DNA from: Streptomyces minutiscleroticus
Lineage (GTDB): Bacteria > Actinomycetota > Actinomycetes > Streptomycetales > Streptomycetaceae
Length of the DNA stretch: 64,000 nt
NCBI RefSeq assembly: GCF_014650875.1
Contig: NZ_BMVU01000030.1
Location: 46,186 to 110,185, forward strand
Direction of reading: 5' to 3'
Of the stretch, positions 29,301 through 35,692 are shown piece by piece. The stretch's first letter is position 1. The number at the start of each line of letters is the position of its first letter. The notes under the pieces were generated by a model. It made no database searches. It saw only the letters and a list, made by a program, of their open reading frames with translations, and had not been told where the DNA came from. The translations under genes and the position numbers were made by a program.

Positions 29301-29761
29301 GCGAGGACGCCCCAGGACCACCCGTCGAAGGCGATGTGGTGGACCGTCACCAGCAGGGCGGCGTCCTCCTCGGCGAACCGGACCAGGGTCAGCCGCCAGG
29401 GCGGCTGGTGACCGAGGTCGATCGGGGTGCGCAGCTCGGCCGCGTGGAGTTCGCGCAGGCGCGTCTCGCGGTCCGCCGGTGCCGTGCCGGTCAGGTCCAC
29501 CCGGGCGAGCCGGACGGGGCCGGGCCCGTCCACGAACTGCGCCCCGGCGCCCGCGGCGGTGCCGTAGCGGGTGCGCAGCACCTCGTGCCGCGCCGAGATC
29601 TCGGTGAAGGCGGCCTGGAGCACCTGCGTGTCGAGCGGGCCGCGGATCCGGAACACCTCGCACATCAGGTACTCGGTGGCGGCGCCGGAGCGGAGCTGGT
29701 CCAGGAACCACAGCTGTTCCTGGGCGAACGAGAGCGGGTGGCCGCTGTCACCGGCGGGCAT
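23309..29761 (-). CDS. Non-ribosomal peptide synthetase, C-A-T-C-A-T (dimodular)
   Basis: A 2150-residue synthetase in the order C1 (SFAQEQLWFLDQL near 11, HHIAFDGWS), A1 (YTSGSTGRPKG, YGPTECAVD), T1 (LLGGHSLL), C2 (SFGQQRMWFLDQL, HHIAFDAWS), A2 (YTSGSTGRPKG, NYGPTEATV), T2 (ALGGHSLL), ending in a short tail. There is no epimerase or thioesterase. Pocket residues by hand are D-A-W-Q-C-A-T-V-D-K for A1, which I cannot match firmly, and D-V-D-E-M-V-N-V-T-K for A2, where acidic residues at positions 239 and 278 suggest a basic or diamino side chain. A true C domain at the N-terminus means it needs an upstream donor: the C-A-T protein at 2616-5804 or the free carrier protein. It overlaps the dioxygenase gene by 14 bp and the next NRPS by 4 bp, so the three form one operon. 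Confidence 0.93.
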   Translation of the reverse strand: MPAGDSGHPLSFAQEQLWFLDQLRSGAATEYLMCEVFRIRGPLDTQVLQAAFTEISARHEVLRTRYGTAAGAGAQFVDGPGPVRLARVDLTGTAPADRETRLRELHAAELRTPIDLGHQPPWRLTLVRFAEEDAALLVTVHHIAFDGWSWGVLARELHELYTAFAAGRPSPLEPVPVQYADFAQWQRDTWAAAPARAERRRGYWRERLAGLEPLELPADRRRPAHWDPAGDSVPFTVPAGLVRRLAELGRDAGATPFMVHLAAFQLLLARWSGRTDVAVGVSVSDRTEVELEPLVGMFLNTVVLRTDLSGRCSFLDLLARVRETTLDAYEHQDVPFGWVVADLAPERDPSRNPVFQVGFALHNAERRPLGLPGLDVAKVEPATDHSAFDLSLHLSELPDGSMAARLIFPTALFDRARIERMAASLLRLLASIAEHPDTAAHALQAVPDAELAAFERWNRTGTERPRRSLAELFFAQALATPDAVAVVSGARETRYADLAERVRRLAGLLRSRGVGPESTVGVALHRGTDLVATVLAVLTAGGVYVPLAPEHPAERLAHLVADAEVALLVTEEALRGRLPSHPNTLVLDALRPEDGEAPPLEPAAGAGTRAAYVMYTSGSTGRPKGVVVPEAAIRNRVLWSVERFGLGPGDRVLQKTTIGFDAALWEFLSPLVCGAAVVTGPRDAHRDPAVMVRAVVDHRVTVLQGVPSMLRLLLDEPALADCAPLRLVCSAGEPLPAELAARLRRALGAEVVNTYGPTECAVDSTAWPFDPDEPGDLVPIGLPLPNVRTYVLDAEERQVPIGVTGELYVGGIGLARGYAGRGDLTADRFVPDPDAAVPGARRYRTGDLVRRRADGALEYVGRVDDQVKIGGVRIEPGEIEVLLAAHPSVAAAVVAVHRSDAGDARLTAYAVPVAGERTDPEALRAHLAAALPEAMLPSAFVELAELPLTPNGKVDRRRLPADTEPDRSAAADRRAPRTAAERTVAELMAEVLGVERVGAQDDFFLLGGHSLLAIRLVLRLRRAFGIELTVGELFHARTVTALAARVTGAGAGPDAAADTDPDAVRPAGRDRPLPLSFGQQRMWFLDQLEPGSHEYVVPLALRLTGPLDTVALRHALDALSERHEVLRTRYLSEGGEPVQVVDPAGPVDFTLTDLAGAPDAAARARNLVEELARRPFDLAHGHPLRATLIRTAPEEHLLVLTLHHIAFDAWSTDVYLRDLDLAYRAFAAGEPSPHAPQPVNYADFAVWQRAQQRAGRLDDQLAYWRDRLDGLTPVELPADRVRSAVRDARGDNVVVEVAPEVARAVAELAGRHGATPFMVLLAAFQVLLARWTGRDDLAVGTPVAGRTRQETEDLVGFFTNNLVIRGDLGGDPVFTELLEQVRGTVLDAFAHQDVPFEHLVDAVRPERDLSRNPLFQIMFEHQHLAGVPGRLGAVAVEPVRAGLEIAKFDLTVTVKERGGRMYCWFEYATALFDRETVERMAGHYLTLIGSVTADPGARIGDLAMLTEDERHRALTAWADPQAGRAAVLDPAGEHGLCVPELFARQVRRAPDAIAVVFGDQRVSYAELDARADRFAARLRSLGVTAETVVGSCLERGVEAVVVLLAVLKAGGVYAPFDPRHPAERLDLMLADAGPELVVTTRAFAGRLTGGHRVVLADADADAQDGPGAAPGGPAPVPARPENLAYIIYTSGSTGRPKGVMIEHRSYAHHCRVIADAYGIAPGERVALLSALTFDVAMDQIAATLVAGATVVVADPVFWTPAELPARLAEHGVTVLEITPSYYRAVLDSPDLPLLDSLKLMNVGSDVVTGLDARRWAETGLPARFLCNYGPTEATVTCLLHPVLQTPARGDAAGALPLGRPVPGTRAYILDADLRPVPVGVPGELYLGGVRLARGYHRRPDLTAERFVPDPFATGPGGRLYRTGDLTRHRPDGTIEFLGRIDQQVKVRGLRIELGEIEAALARHPALQEAVVTAPQTAPGERRLAAYLVARPGCPMPDVAELRGHLGALLPEYMIPSVWVPLDAFPLTASKKIDRKALPDASAAPAGGAREYLAPRDPAEEAVAAIWTEVLGLERIGAQDDFFALGGHSLLATRVLARLRETFAVELPLRLLFEATTVARLSEAVSEAVEADIAALTDHEVAGLLAEEGLR

Positions 29762-30779
29762 CGGCCACCTCCGCGAACGAGGTGGGGTCCACGGCCGCCG
29801 AGTAGGTCTCGGCCATCGCCACGGCGATCCGGCGCGGCCCGGTGAACGGCTCGCGGGCGTGTGCCGCCAGCATGTTGTCCACGATCAGCACGTCGTCCCG
29901 CTGCCAGTCGAAGCGCCGCTGCTCGGCGCGGTAGCAGGAGCGCAGGTGCGCGACGACCTCGTCCGGGATCGGCCGGCCGTCGCCGTAGTAGGTGTTGGTC
30001 GGCAGCCGCGCGTCGTCGTACATCTCCCGCAGTGCGGCGCACACCTCCTCGGCCAGCGTGCTCACGTGGAAGAAGGTGAGGTGGTTGAACCAGACCGTCT
30101 CCCCGGTCACCGGGTGGCGGTGCACCGCCCGGCGGCGCGCGCGGGTCCGCAGACCGTCCGCGGTCCACTCGGTCTCGACGCCGTTGCGGGCGCAGTACGC
30201 CTCGACCTCGCCGCGGTCGCCGGTGTTGAAGGCCTGCTGCCACGGCACGCCGAAGCCGTCGGAGAAGTTGCGCACCACCATCCAGCCCCGGGCGGCGAAC
30301 TCCTCCCGCACGGACACATCGATCGCCTCGTACACCCGGCGGGTGTCGGCGAGCGGCGTGGCGCCCAGGGTGTCCGGCGGCTGCACGCAGTGGAAGAACA
30401 GGCTCAGCGGCCAGTCGGCCTGGTAGGAGTTCTCGTTGTGGAGGAAGATCTCCTCGTTCGGCGGATAGTCGGTCGAGGTGTACACCTGGCCCTTGATGGT
30501 GCTGCGCGGCGAGGACCGCTCCGCGTAGGGCAGCGGCGCGCCGGACACCGCCCGGACCGCGGCCTCGAAGCCGTCCACGCCGCCGACGTCGAAACCGCGC
30601 AGCAGCACCGCGCCGTGTTCGAGCAGCCGGTCGCGTACGAGGGGCCGGGCGTCCGACAGGTACTCGGACAGGGGCGTACCGGGGGACTCGGCCGGCATCG
30701 CCAGGGGGAGGGCGGAATCCGCGTCGCGCTTTCGGGCGCGGCCGGCCGGCGCGGTCCGGATGGAGGGGTTCGCAGTCAT
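29748..30779 (-). CDS. SyrP-like Fe(II)/2-oxoglutarate dioxygenase (TauD/TfdA fold)
   Basis: A 343-residue oxygenase starting at ATG 30779 with GAGG before it; the frame is open further upstream but that part is Arg/Cys-rich and unlike the family. The iron ligands appear as HNE in LHNENSYQADWPL (an H-x-E facial triad, as in SyrP, AsnO and VioC-type enzymes) and the distal His in MLAAHAREPFTGPRRIA; the Arg there binds 2-oxoglutarate. A WFNHLTFFH segment and TYYGDGRPIPDEVV also match the SyrP group, which beta-hydroxylates amino acids bound to NRPS carrier domains. As the first gene of the NRPS operon it is a likely tailoring hydroxylase, but the residue it acts on cannot be read from sequence. 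Confidence 0.88.
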   Translation of the reverse strand: MTANPSIRTAPAGRARKRDADSALPLAMPAESPGTPLSEYLSDARPLVRDRLLEHGAVLLRGFDVGGVDGFEAAVRAVSGAPLPYAERSSPRSTIKGQVYTSTDYPPNEEIFLHNENSYQADWPLSLFFHCVQPPDTLGATPLADTRRVYEAIDVSVREEFAARGWMVVRNFSDGFGVPWQQAFNTGDRGEVEAYCARNGVETEWTADGLRTRARRRAVHRHPVTGETVWFNHLTFFHVSTLAEEVCAALREMYDDARLPTNTYYGDGRPIPDEVVAHLRSCYRAEQRRFDWQRDDVLIVDNMLAAHAREPFTGPRRIAVAMAETYSAAVDPTSFAEVADARR

Positions 30780-30922
30780 GCGCCTCAGCGTCGCCGCCGG
30801 GCCGTCGCGGCTCCGAGAGAACAACCGGCAGTCACATCGGCAGCATCGGCGTCGCGGTGACTGCGCCTCCTTCTCTGCAGCCGGACCGGGCGGTTGCGGC
30901 AGGCTCTCTGGCGCCGCCACCG

Positions 30923-30942
30923 GTCACGTGACGTTCGTGACG
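30923..30942. promoter_or_regulatory. Palindrome and direct repeat in the dioxygenase/mbtH divergent region
   Basis: The perfect palindrome GTCACGTGAC lies at 30923-30932 and CGTGACG occurs twice in direct orientation (30927-30933 and 30936-30942). It sits about 40 bp before mbtH in the 191-bp spacer between the two divergent operons, a plausible operator for co-regulation. Which regulator binds is unknown. Confidence 0.4.
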
Positions 30943-30970
30943 CGGCAGTTCACCCGAGGGAGGGCCCGAC

Positions 30971-31189
30971 GTGGCCGAGGAAGACACCGACGAGCGCACG
31001 TACCGCGTCGTCCTCAACGACGAGGAGCAGTACTCCGTCTGGCTCGCCGACCGCGAGCTGCCGCTCGGCTGGCACGCCGAGGGCACCGAGGGCACCCGGG
31101 CCGAGTGCCTGGCCCACATCGGCACCGTCTGGACCGACATGCGACCGCTCAGTCTGCGCCGGCAGATGGAGCGGGCGGCGCGCGGCTAG
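30971..31189 (+). CDS. MbtH-like protein
   Basis: A 72-residue protein starting at GTG 30971 after GAGGGAGGG. MbtH proteins bind the N-terminal part of adenylation domains and are needed for their folding or activity. The signature is intact: NDEEQYSVWLADRELPLGW, GTRAECLAHIGTVW, then TDMRPLSLRRQ. It is divergent from the NRPS operon and first in a unit with the exporter and the diaminopropionate genes, the usual setting for an NRPS helper. It probably assists several of the five modular and one free adenylation domains here. Confidence 0.95.
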   Translation: MAEEDTDERTYRVVLNDEEQYSVWLADRELPLGWHAEGTEGTRAECLAHIGTVWTDMRPLSLRRQMERAARG

Positions 31190-31221
31190 CGTCCGGCCCG
31201 GCCGGACGGGGAGGGTGACAG

Positions 31222-32505
31222 ATGACGAGCCCCGACACGAGAACGCCGGCGGACGCGCGGCCGCCGGACCCGCCGGACGCGGCCACCGCCGATCCGGTGG
31301 TCCCGCTGCACCGCAACCGCGACTTCCTGCTGCTGTGGGGCGGCTCGGCGGTCTCCCTGCTCGGGTCGACGGCGACCACCATCGCCTACCCGCTGCTGGT
31401 CCTGGCCCTGACCGGCTCGGCCTTCGCCGCCGGCCTGGCCGGATTCGTGGCGCTGCTGCCCGCGCTGCTCCTTCCGCTGCCGGCCGGCGCCCTGGTGGAC
31501 CGCTGGCCGCGCCGGCGGTTGATGATCTGGTGCGACGCGCTGCGCGCGCTCGGCGCGGCGGCCATCGCGCTCGCGGCTGCCCTCGACGTCCTGGGCCTGC
31601 CGCTGGTGCTGGTCGTGAGTTTCGCCGAGGGCGCGCTCACGGTGTTCCACGGGCTCGCCGCGCACGCGGCCGTCCCGAACGTCGTACCACCGGGACAGCT
31701 CTCGCTGGCCCTGTCCCGCAACGAGGCGCGGGGGCGGGCCGCCGTGATGCTCGGGACACCGCTGGGCGGTGTGCTGTTCGGTCTCGGGCGGGCCGTCCCG
31801 TTCCTGGCCGACGCGCTGACCTACCTGGTCTCGCTGACCGGCCTGCTCTTCATCCGCAAGGAGTTCGAGGCCGAGCGGTCCGCCCGCACCGACAGCATGG
31901 GCGAGCAGGTCCGCGAGGGCCTGCGGTGGTTGTGGCGACGGCCCTTCCTGCGCACCACCACCCTGCTGGTGGCCGGCAGCAACCTGATGTTCCGGGCGCT
32001 GTTCCTGGTCGCCGTCGTGCTGGCCACCGACGTCGGCGCGTCCCCGGCGGGGGTGGGCCTGATGGTCGGCTTCGCGGGGGCCGGGGGCGTCCTCGGCTCG
32101 CTGGCGGCACCGTGGCTGGCCCGCCGGGTCGGACTGGGTGCCCTGGTGATCGGGGCGAACTGGGCGTGGGCGGTGCTGGTGGCCGCGATCGCACTCAGCC
32201 GCGACCCCTTCACGCTCGCCGCCGCCTACGCCGCGATGTGGTTCGTCGGACCGTTGTGGAACGTGGCGCTGGGCAGCTACCAGCTGAGCATCACCCCGGA
32301 CCGGTTGCGCGGCCGGGTGCTCGCGGCGATGAGCACGCTGTCCAACGGGGCCCTGCCGATCGGCTCGCTGCTCGGCGGCCTGCTGCTCGACTCGGCCGGC
32401 GCGCGGAGCGCCGCGCTGGCCCTGGCGGGCTGGATGGTGCTGATCGCCGGCGCCGCCTCGCTCGCCCGCTCCGTACGCGCCGCGCCCGGCCCGCCGGCGC
32501 GGTGA
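31222..32505 (+). CDS. MFS transporter, probable product exporter
   Basis: A 427-residue membrane protein starting at ATG 31222 after GGGGAGGGTG, 32 bp after mbtH. Hydrophobic stretches fit about 12 transmembrane helices. The cytoplasmic loop between helices 2 and 3 has the MFS motif A variant AGALVDRWPRRRLM, and a FEAERSARTDSMGEQVREGLRW loop separates the halves, as in the enterobactin-exporter-like (MFS_3) group. In the NRPS cluster it is the natural candidate to export the peptide and may confer self-resistance. No ABC transporter or other exporter is seen in the cluster. Confidence 0.88.
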   Translation: MTSPDTRTPADARPPDPPDAATADPVVPLHRNRDFLLLWGGSAVSLLGSTATTIAYPLLVLALTGSAFAAGLAGFVALLPALLLPLPAGALVDRWPRRRLMIWCDALRALGAAAIALAAALDVLGLPLVLVVSFAEGALTVFHGLAAHAAVPNVVPPGQLSLALSRNEARGRAAVMLGTPLGGVLFGLGRAVPFLADALTYLVSLTGLLFIRKEFEAERSARTDSMGEQVREGLRWLWRRPFLRTTTLLVAGSNLMFRALFLVAVVLATDVGASPAGVGLMVGFAGAGGVLGSLAAPWLARRVGLGALVIGANWAWAVLVAAIALSRDPFTLAAAYAAMWFVGPLWNVALGSYQLSITPDRLRGRVLAAMSTLSNGALPIGSLLGGLLLDSAGARSAALALAGWMVLIAGAASLARSVRAAPGPPAR

Positions 32506-32575
32506 CCCGCCGGGCCCCGGCCCGGCCGGGGCCGCCGCACAACCCCTCGATCCAGTGCTGACAGGAGGAACCAGC

Positions 32576-32641
32576 GTGTTCCGCACCATGTTCGGGCCGT
32601 GCCCCGACCCGACGGGGCGAGGCCACCATGCCGGAACCTGA
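32576..32641 (+). CDS. Possible 21-codon leader ORF overlapping the SbnA start
   Basis: A strong AGGAGG at 32562-32567 is followed by GTG 32576, which opens a 21-codon frame (an ATG lies at 32588) ending at TGA 32639-32641, 11 bp inside the SbnA-like gene. The SbnA start itself has only a weak site. The mini-ORF may couple translation to the next gene or be a regulatory leader. The alternative is a misplaced ribosome site with no real peptide. Codons are too few to judge. Confidence 0.3.
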   Translation: MFRTMFGPCPDPTGRGHHAGT

Positions 32642-33647
32642 CGACGGGCCGGCCGGCGTTCTCGGCACGATCGGCGGCACCCCGCTGATCGAACTCGCCA
32701 AGCTCGCCCCGGGGCGGCACTTCACCACCTACGCCAAGCTGGAGGCATTCAACCCCGGCGGCAGCATGAAGGACCGCTCGGCCCTGGAGATGCTGCACGA
32801 GCTGGTCCGGAACGGCACACTGGTGCCCGGCCGCTCGGTCGTCGTCGAGTCGAGCTCCGGCAACCTCGGCATCGGGCTCGCCCAGATCTGCGCCTACTAC
32901 GGGCTGAGGTTCATCTGCGTGGTGGACCCCCGCACCAACCGGCAGAACATCGCCGTCATGCGGGCTCTCGGCGCGGAGGTCGAGGTGGTGAGCGAGTGCG
33001 ACCCGGTGACCGGTGAGTACCTGCCCGTCCGCATCCGCCGCATCGGCGCGCTTCTCGCCCGCATCCCCGGTGCCCACTGGCCCAACCAGTACGCCAACCC
33101 GCTGAACCCCCGGGCGCACCGGCAGACGATGCGCGAGATCCTTCAGGCGGTGCCGGGCGGGATCGACTACCTGTTCTGCGCGACGGGTTCGTGCGGCACG
33201 CTGCGCGGCTGCGCGGAGTACGTCCGCGACCGGGGGCTGCCGGTGACCGTGGTCGCGGTGGACGCCGAGGGGAGCGCCATCTTCGGCAGGGCCCCGGCGT
33301 CCCGGCTGATCCCGGGCCACGGCGCGGCCGTACGGCCGGCGCTCTACCGGGACGGGCTCGCCGACGAGGTCGTCCACGTGACGGACCTCGACTGCGTGGT
33401 CGGCTGCCGACGGCTCGCCGCCCGGGAGGCCGTCCTCGCAGGCGGCTCCTCCGGGGCCCTGGTGGCGGCGGTCGACCGGATGGCCGACCGCATCCCGGCG
33501 GGCGCGCGCTGCGCGGTCGTCCTGCCCGACCGCGGGGAGCGGTACCTCGACACGGTCTACAACGACGAATGGGTCGCCCGCCACTTCGGCGACGTGTCCC
33601 ACCTGTGGAAAGAGAAGAAGTCGGCGATGGAGGCGGCATCATGCTGA
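32628..33647 (+). CDS. SbnA-like PLP synthase, 2,3-diaminopropionate pathway
   Basis: A 339-residue fold-type II PLP enzyme of the cysteine-synthase family. SbnA condenses O-phosphoserine with glutamate to give N-(1-amino-1-carboxyl-2-ethyl)-glutamate. Visible motifs are GVLGTIGGTPLIELAKL near the start, the PLP Lys in NPGGSMKDRSALEML (about 43-57), SSSGNLGIGLA for phosphate binding, CATGSCGTLRG and GGSSGALVAA near the end. It overlaps the SbnB-like gene by 7 bp; this pairing separates it from housekeeping cysteine synthase. Together the pair supplies L-2,3-diaminopropionate, as in staphyloferrin B, zwittermicin and viomycin pathways. ATG 32628 is chosen because the family begins just before GTIGGTP. 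Confidence 0.92.
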   Translation: MPEPDDGPAGVLGTIGGTPLIELAKLAPGRHFTTYAKLEAFNPGGSMKDRSALEMLHELVRNGTLVPGRSVVVESSSGNLGIGLAQICAYYGLRFICVVDPRTNRQNIAVMRALGAEVEVVSECDPVTGEYLPVRIRRIGALLARIPGAHWPNQYANPLNPRAHRQTMREILQAVPGGIDYLFCATGSCGTLRGCAEYVRDRGLPVTVVAVDAEGSAIFGRAPASRLIPGHGAAVRPALYRDGLADEVVHVTDLDCVVGCRRLAAREAVLAGGSSGALVAAVDRMADRIPAGARCAVVLPDRGERYLDTVYNDEWVARHFGDVSHLWKEKKSAMEAASC

Positions 33648-34654
33648 TACTGGGAGCCAGGGAAGTCCGTCAGGTCCTCGACGGCGCCGAGGCCGAGGTC
33701 CTCGCAGCGGTACGCCGCGCGTACCTGCTGCACGACCGGGGCCGGACGGCCCTGCCGCACTCGGTCTTCCTCCGCTTTCCCGACGGCCCGCGCAACCGGA
33801 TCATCGGACTGCCCGCCTACCTCGGCGAGGACGAGCCGGTGGCGGGCATCAAGTGGATCGCCTCCTTCCCCGGCAACACCGCGCGCGGTCTGGAACGCGC
33901 CTCCGCCGCGGTGATCCTCAACTCCATGGCCACCGGGCAGCCGGAGGCCCTGCTGGAGGGGTCGGTGATCTCGGCGCGGCGTACCGCGGCGAGCGCCGCC
34001 CTCGCGGCGGCGGCGCTGGGGTCGTCCGTCCCCGAGACGGGTGCCTCCCTGATCGGCTGCGGCGTGATCGGCTTCGAGATCCTGGCCTACCTCCGGGCCG
34101 CCCTGCCCGACCTCGCCGCGGTCACCGTGTTCGACCTCGACCGTTCCCGGGCGGAGGTCTTCGCCGCCCGCTGCCGGGCCCGCTGGCCGGAGCTGAAGAC
34201 CCAGGTCGCCGAGAGCGCCGAGGAGGCGCTCGCCGCCCACCGGCTGGTCTGCCTGGCGACCACCGCCGCCGCCCCGCATCTGACCACCGACGCCTGCCGG
34301 CCCGGCACCCTGGTCCTGCACGTGTCCCTGCGCGACCTGACGCCGGAGAGCATCCTGACCGCCGTCAACGTGGTCGACGACGCGGACCACGTGTGCCGCG
34401 AGTCGACCTCCCTGCACCTGGCCGAGCAGCTCCGCGGCGACCGGGACTTCATCGCCGCCTCGATCGGCTCCGTCCTGAACACCAAAGAACCCTTCCGACG
34501 CCCCGAGGACCGTGTCACCGTCTTCTCCCCGTTCGGTCTGGGCACCCTCGACCTCGCCCTCGCCGACCTCGTCCGCCGCCGGGCCGAACCCCTGGGACTG
34601 GGCACCCGGGTACCGGACTTCCTGCCGGATCCCGCCGGCGCCGCGTCCGGCTGA
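33641..34654 (+). CDS. SbnB-like dehydrogenase, 2,3-diaminopropionate pathway
   Basis: A 337-residue member of the ornithine cyclodeaminase/mu-crystallin family. SbnB oxidatively hydrolyses the SbnA product to release L-2,3-diaminopropionate and 2-oxoglutarate with NAD+. Seen are GIKWIASFPGNTARGLERASA (about 69-90), a Rossmann loop SLIGCGVIGFE near 143-153, CLATTAAAPHLT and NVVDDADHVCRESTSLHLAE. The ATG lies inside the 3' end of the SbnA gene, so the two are translated together. It is the last gene of the mbtH unit and the last intact gene of the cluster; a transposase fragment begins right after it. Confidence 0.92.
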   Translation: MLILGAREVRQVLDGAEAEVLAAVRRAYLLHDRGRTALPHSVFLRFPDGPRNRIIGLPAYLGEDEPVAGIKWIASFPGNTARGLERASAAVILNSMATGQPEALLEGSVISARRTAASAALAAAALGSSVPETGASLIGCGVIGFEILAYLRAALPDLAAVTVFDLDRSRAEVFAARCRARWPELKTQVAESAEEALAAHRLVCLATTAAAPHLTTDACRPGTLVLHVSLRDLTPESILTAVNVVDDADHVCRESTSLHLAEQLRGDRDFIAASIGSVLNTKEPFRRPEDRVTVFSPFGLGTLDLALADLVRRRAEPLGLGTRVPDFLPDPAGAASG

Positions 34655-34657
34655 CCG

Positions 34658-34915
34658 GCTGCGGCCGGGGCGTCGGCCCGGCGCGAGCCGGTCGAGCGGC
34701 TGGCCGCAGGTCAGTGGAGGCCGGGTGACCTCGAAGTCCTGGTCGTGCCGGACGCCGGACACGGCGCACCCCGCATCACCCACCTGTTGGATGATTCACC
34801 CGTCGAGATCCTCGGCAGTCTCCGCTCCGACAGCGTCATGCGTCGCCCGACACCGCCGAGGATCTACGACCACGAAGACGGCCCACCGCCCAAACCCGGA
34901 AGCGGGTATCGCCGA
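34658..34915 (+). pseudogene. Transposase fragment (DDE type)
   Basis: In one frame directly after the SbnB stop, the sequence reads VERLAAGQWRPGDLEVLVVPDAGHGA and continues RITHLLDDSPVEILGSLRSD, then VMRRPTPPRIYD. This resembles the central part of actinobacterial DDE transposases around a catalytic Asp (usually FDAGYD, here PDAGHG). The N-terminal and C-terminal parts are missing and no inverted repeats were found. It is a decayed insertion-sequence remnant marking the right edge of the cluster. Confidence 0.65.
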
Positions 34916-34972
34916 CCGTGCCCAGCTCCGGCTCCGCCGGCCACCCAGCGAAGGCGAGGTCAAACGACAAGG

Positions 34973-35242
34973 TCAGTGTCTGTTTTCCAAGTGGCCCTGC
35001 AGGTGGTGCAGCCTGGTGCACACGTCGGGATGCGAGGCCAGAAGTCGCGCTGTCACACCTTCCTTCGCGAAGGGCGTTCCCAGCGCTGCGGCGGTGGCCC
35101 GTTCGGACTCCTCCCGCTCGTAGTCCTTGCGCAGCACGGTCATCAGATGCTGCGCGAAGCCGAGTCCCGCCGCGTGTTCGTCGGCCCTCAGTTCGGCGCG
35201 TCGTGACACGGCCGCCGCCAGGTAGGGCTTCCCAATGGCGGC
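34973..35242 (-). pseudogene. C-terminal remnant of an M48-type metallopeptidase
   Basis: The leftward frame ending at 34973 reads YLAAAVSRRAELRADEHAAG near its start, then LGFAQHLMTVL and further on LLASHPDVCTRLHHLQGHL. This matches the end of M48 (HtpX-like) peptidases, where the E-x-x-x-D motif supplies the third zinc ligand and sHP..R..L closes the domain. The HExxH helix and membrane segments that should precede it are not found in any frame up to 35690. It is therefore a truncated gene, probably from a lost mobile element. Confidence 0.55.
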
Positions 35243-35646
35243 CCGGATCGCGGGCCGGTTCGCTGGTCGGACCCCGCCTCCGGGCCGAGCGCTCGGTGAT
35301 GGTCCTGTTGTCGGACCCGCCGCGCAAGGACCTGCTGGACGATCGCGAAGTGGGCTGGGGAGGCCCCCCACTCGGCACGCACCGTCTGCTGTGCCGGGCC
35401 GCCGTTGACAGCGCTGGCCTGCAAGGAGATCAAGCGCCTGTTCAGCAGCCCTGTTCTTCTGCCCGCCCACAGTCCGGCCCGCCGGCTCAGCCGGTCCGCC
35501 CTGCGACGCAGCCGCCAGGCGCGATCACGAGCCGGCCACCACCGGGGACGAGTATGCCTGAGCACTTCCGCCGGCCACCGCGGACACCGGAGCTGCGCAA
35601 CCCGAGCCGAGGGCTGAGGGACATGTCGGTCGCAGGGAGTAGGTCC
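35243..35646. other. Gene-free stretch beside the mobile-element remnants
   Basis: No frame here has family motifs or the codon pattern of neighbouring genes. It is probably degraded DNA from the same event that left the transposase and peptidase fragments. Confidence 0.5.
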
Positions 35647-35661
35647 TGCGCCTCAGGCGCA
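35647..35661. promoter_or_regulatory. 15-nt palindrome upstream of the split-barrel flavin gene
   Basis: TGCGCCT-C-AGGCGCA is a perfect inverted repeat centred at 35654, just upstream of the -10-like box at 35679 and in the expected -35 zone. It is an operator candidate for the gene at 35693. Confidence 0.4.
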
Positions 35662-35678
35662 CTTCGCGCCTGCTTGGT

Positions 35679-35684
35679 TAGGGT
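35679..35684 (+). promoter_or_regulatory. Possible -10 box of a leaderless promoter
   Basis: TAGGGT ends 8 bp before ATG 35693, and no ribosome site precedes that ATG. This is the spacing expected when transcription starts at the start codon. The -35 region is not recognisable. Confidence 0.45.
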
Positions 35685-35692
35685 CGGTCCTC

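Noticed and set aside
23348..29845. A 2165-codon plus-strand open frame opposite the dimodular NRPS.
   Set aside because: Same reason: it mirrors a gene with clear C-A-T domains and has no family motifs of its own.
30780..30920. An N-terminal extension of the SyrP-like dioxygenase to ATG 30920.
   Set aside because: The added 47 residues are Arg/Cys-rich, unlike the family, and would run into the divergent promoter region.
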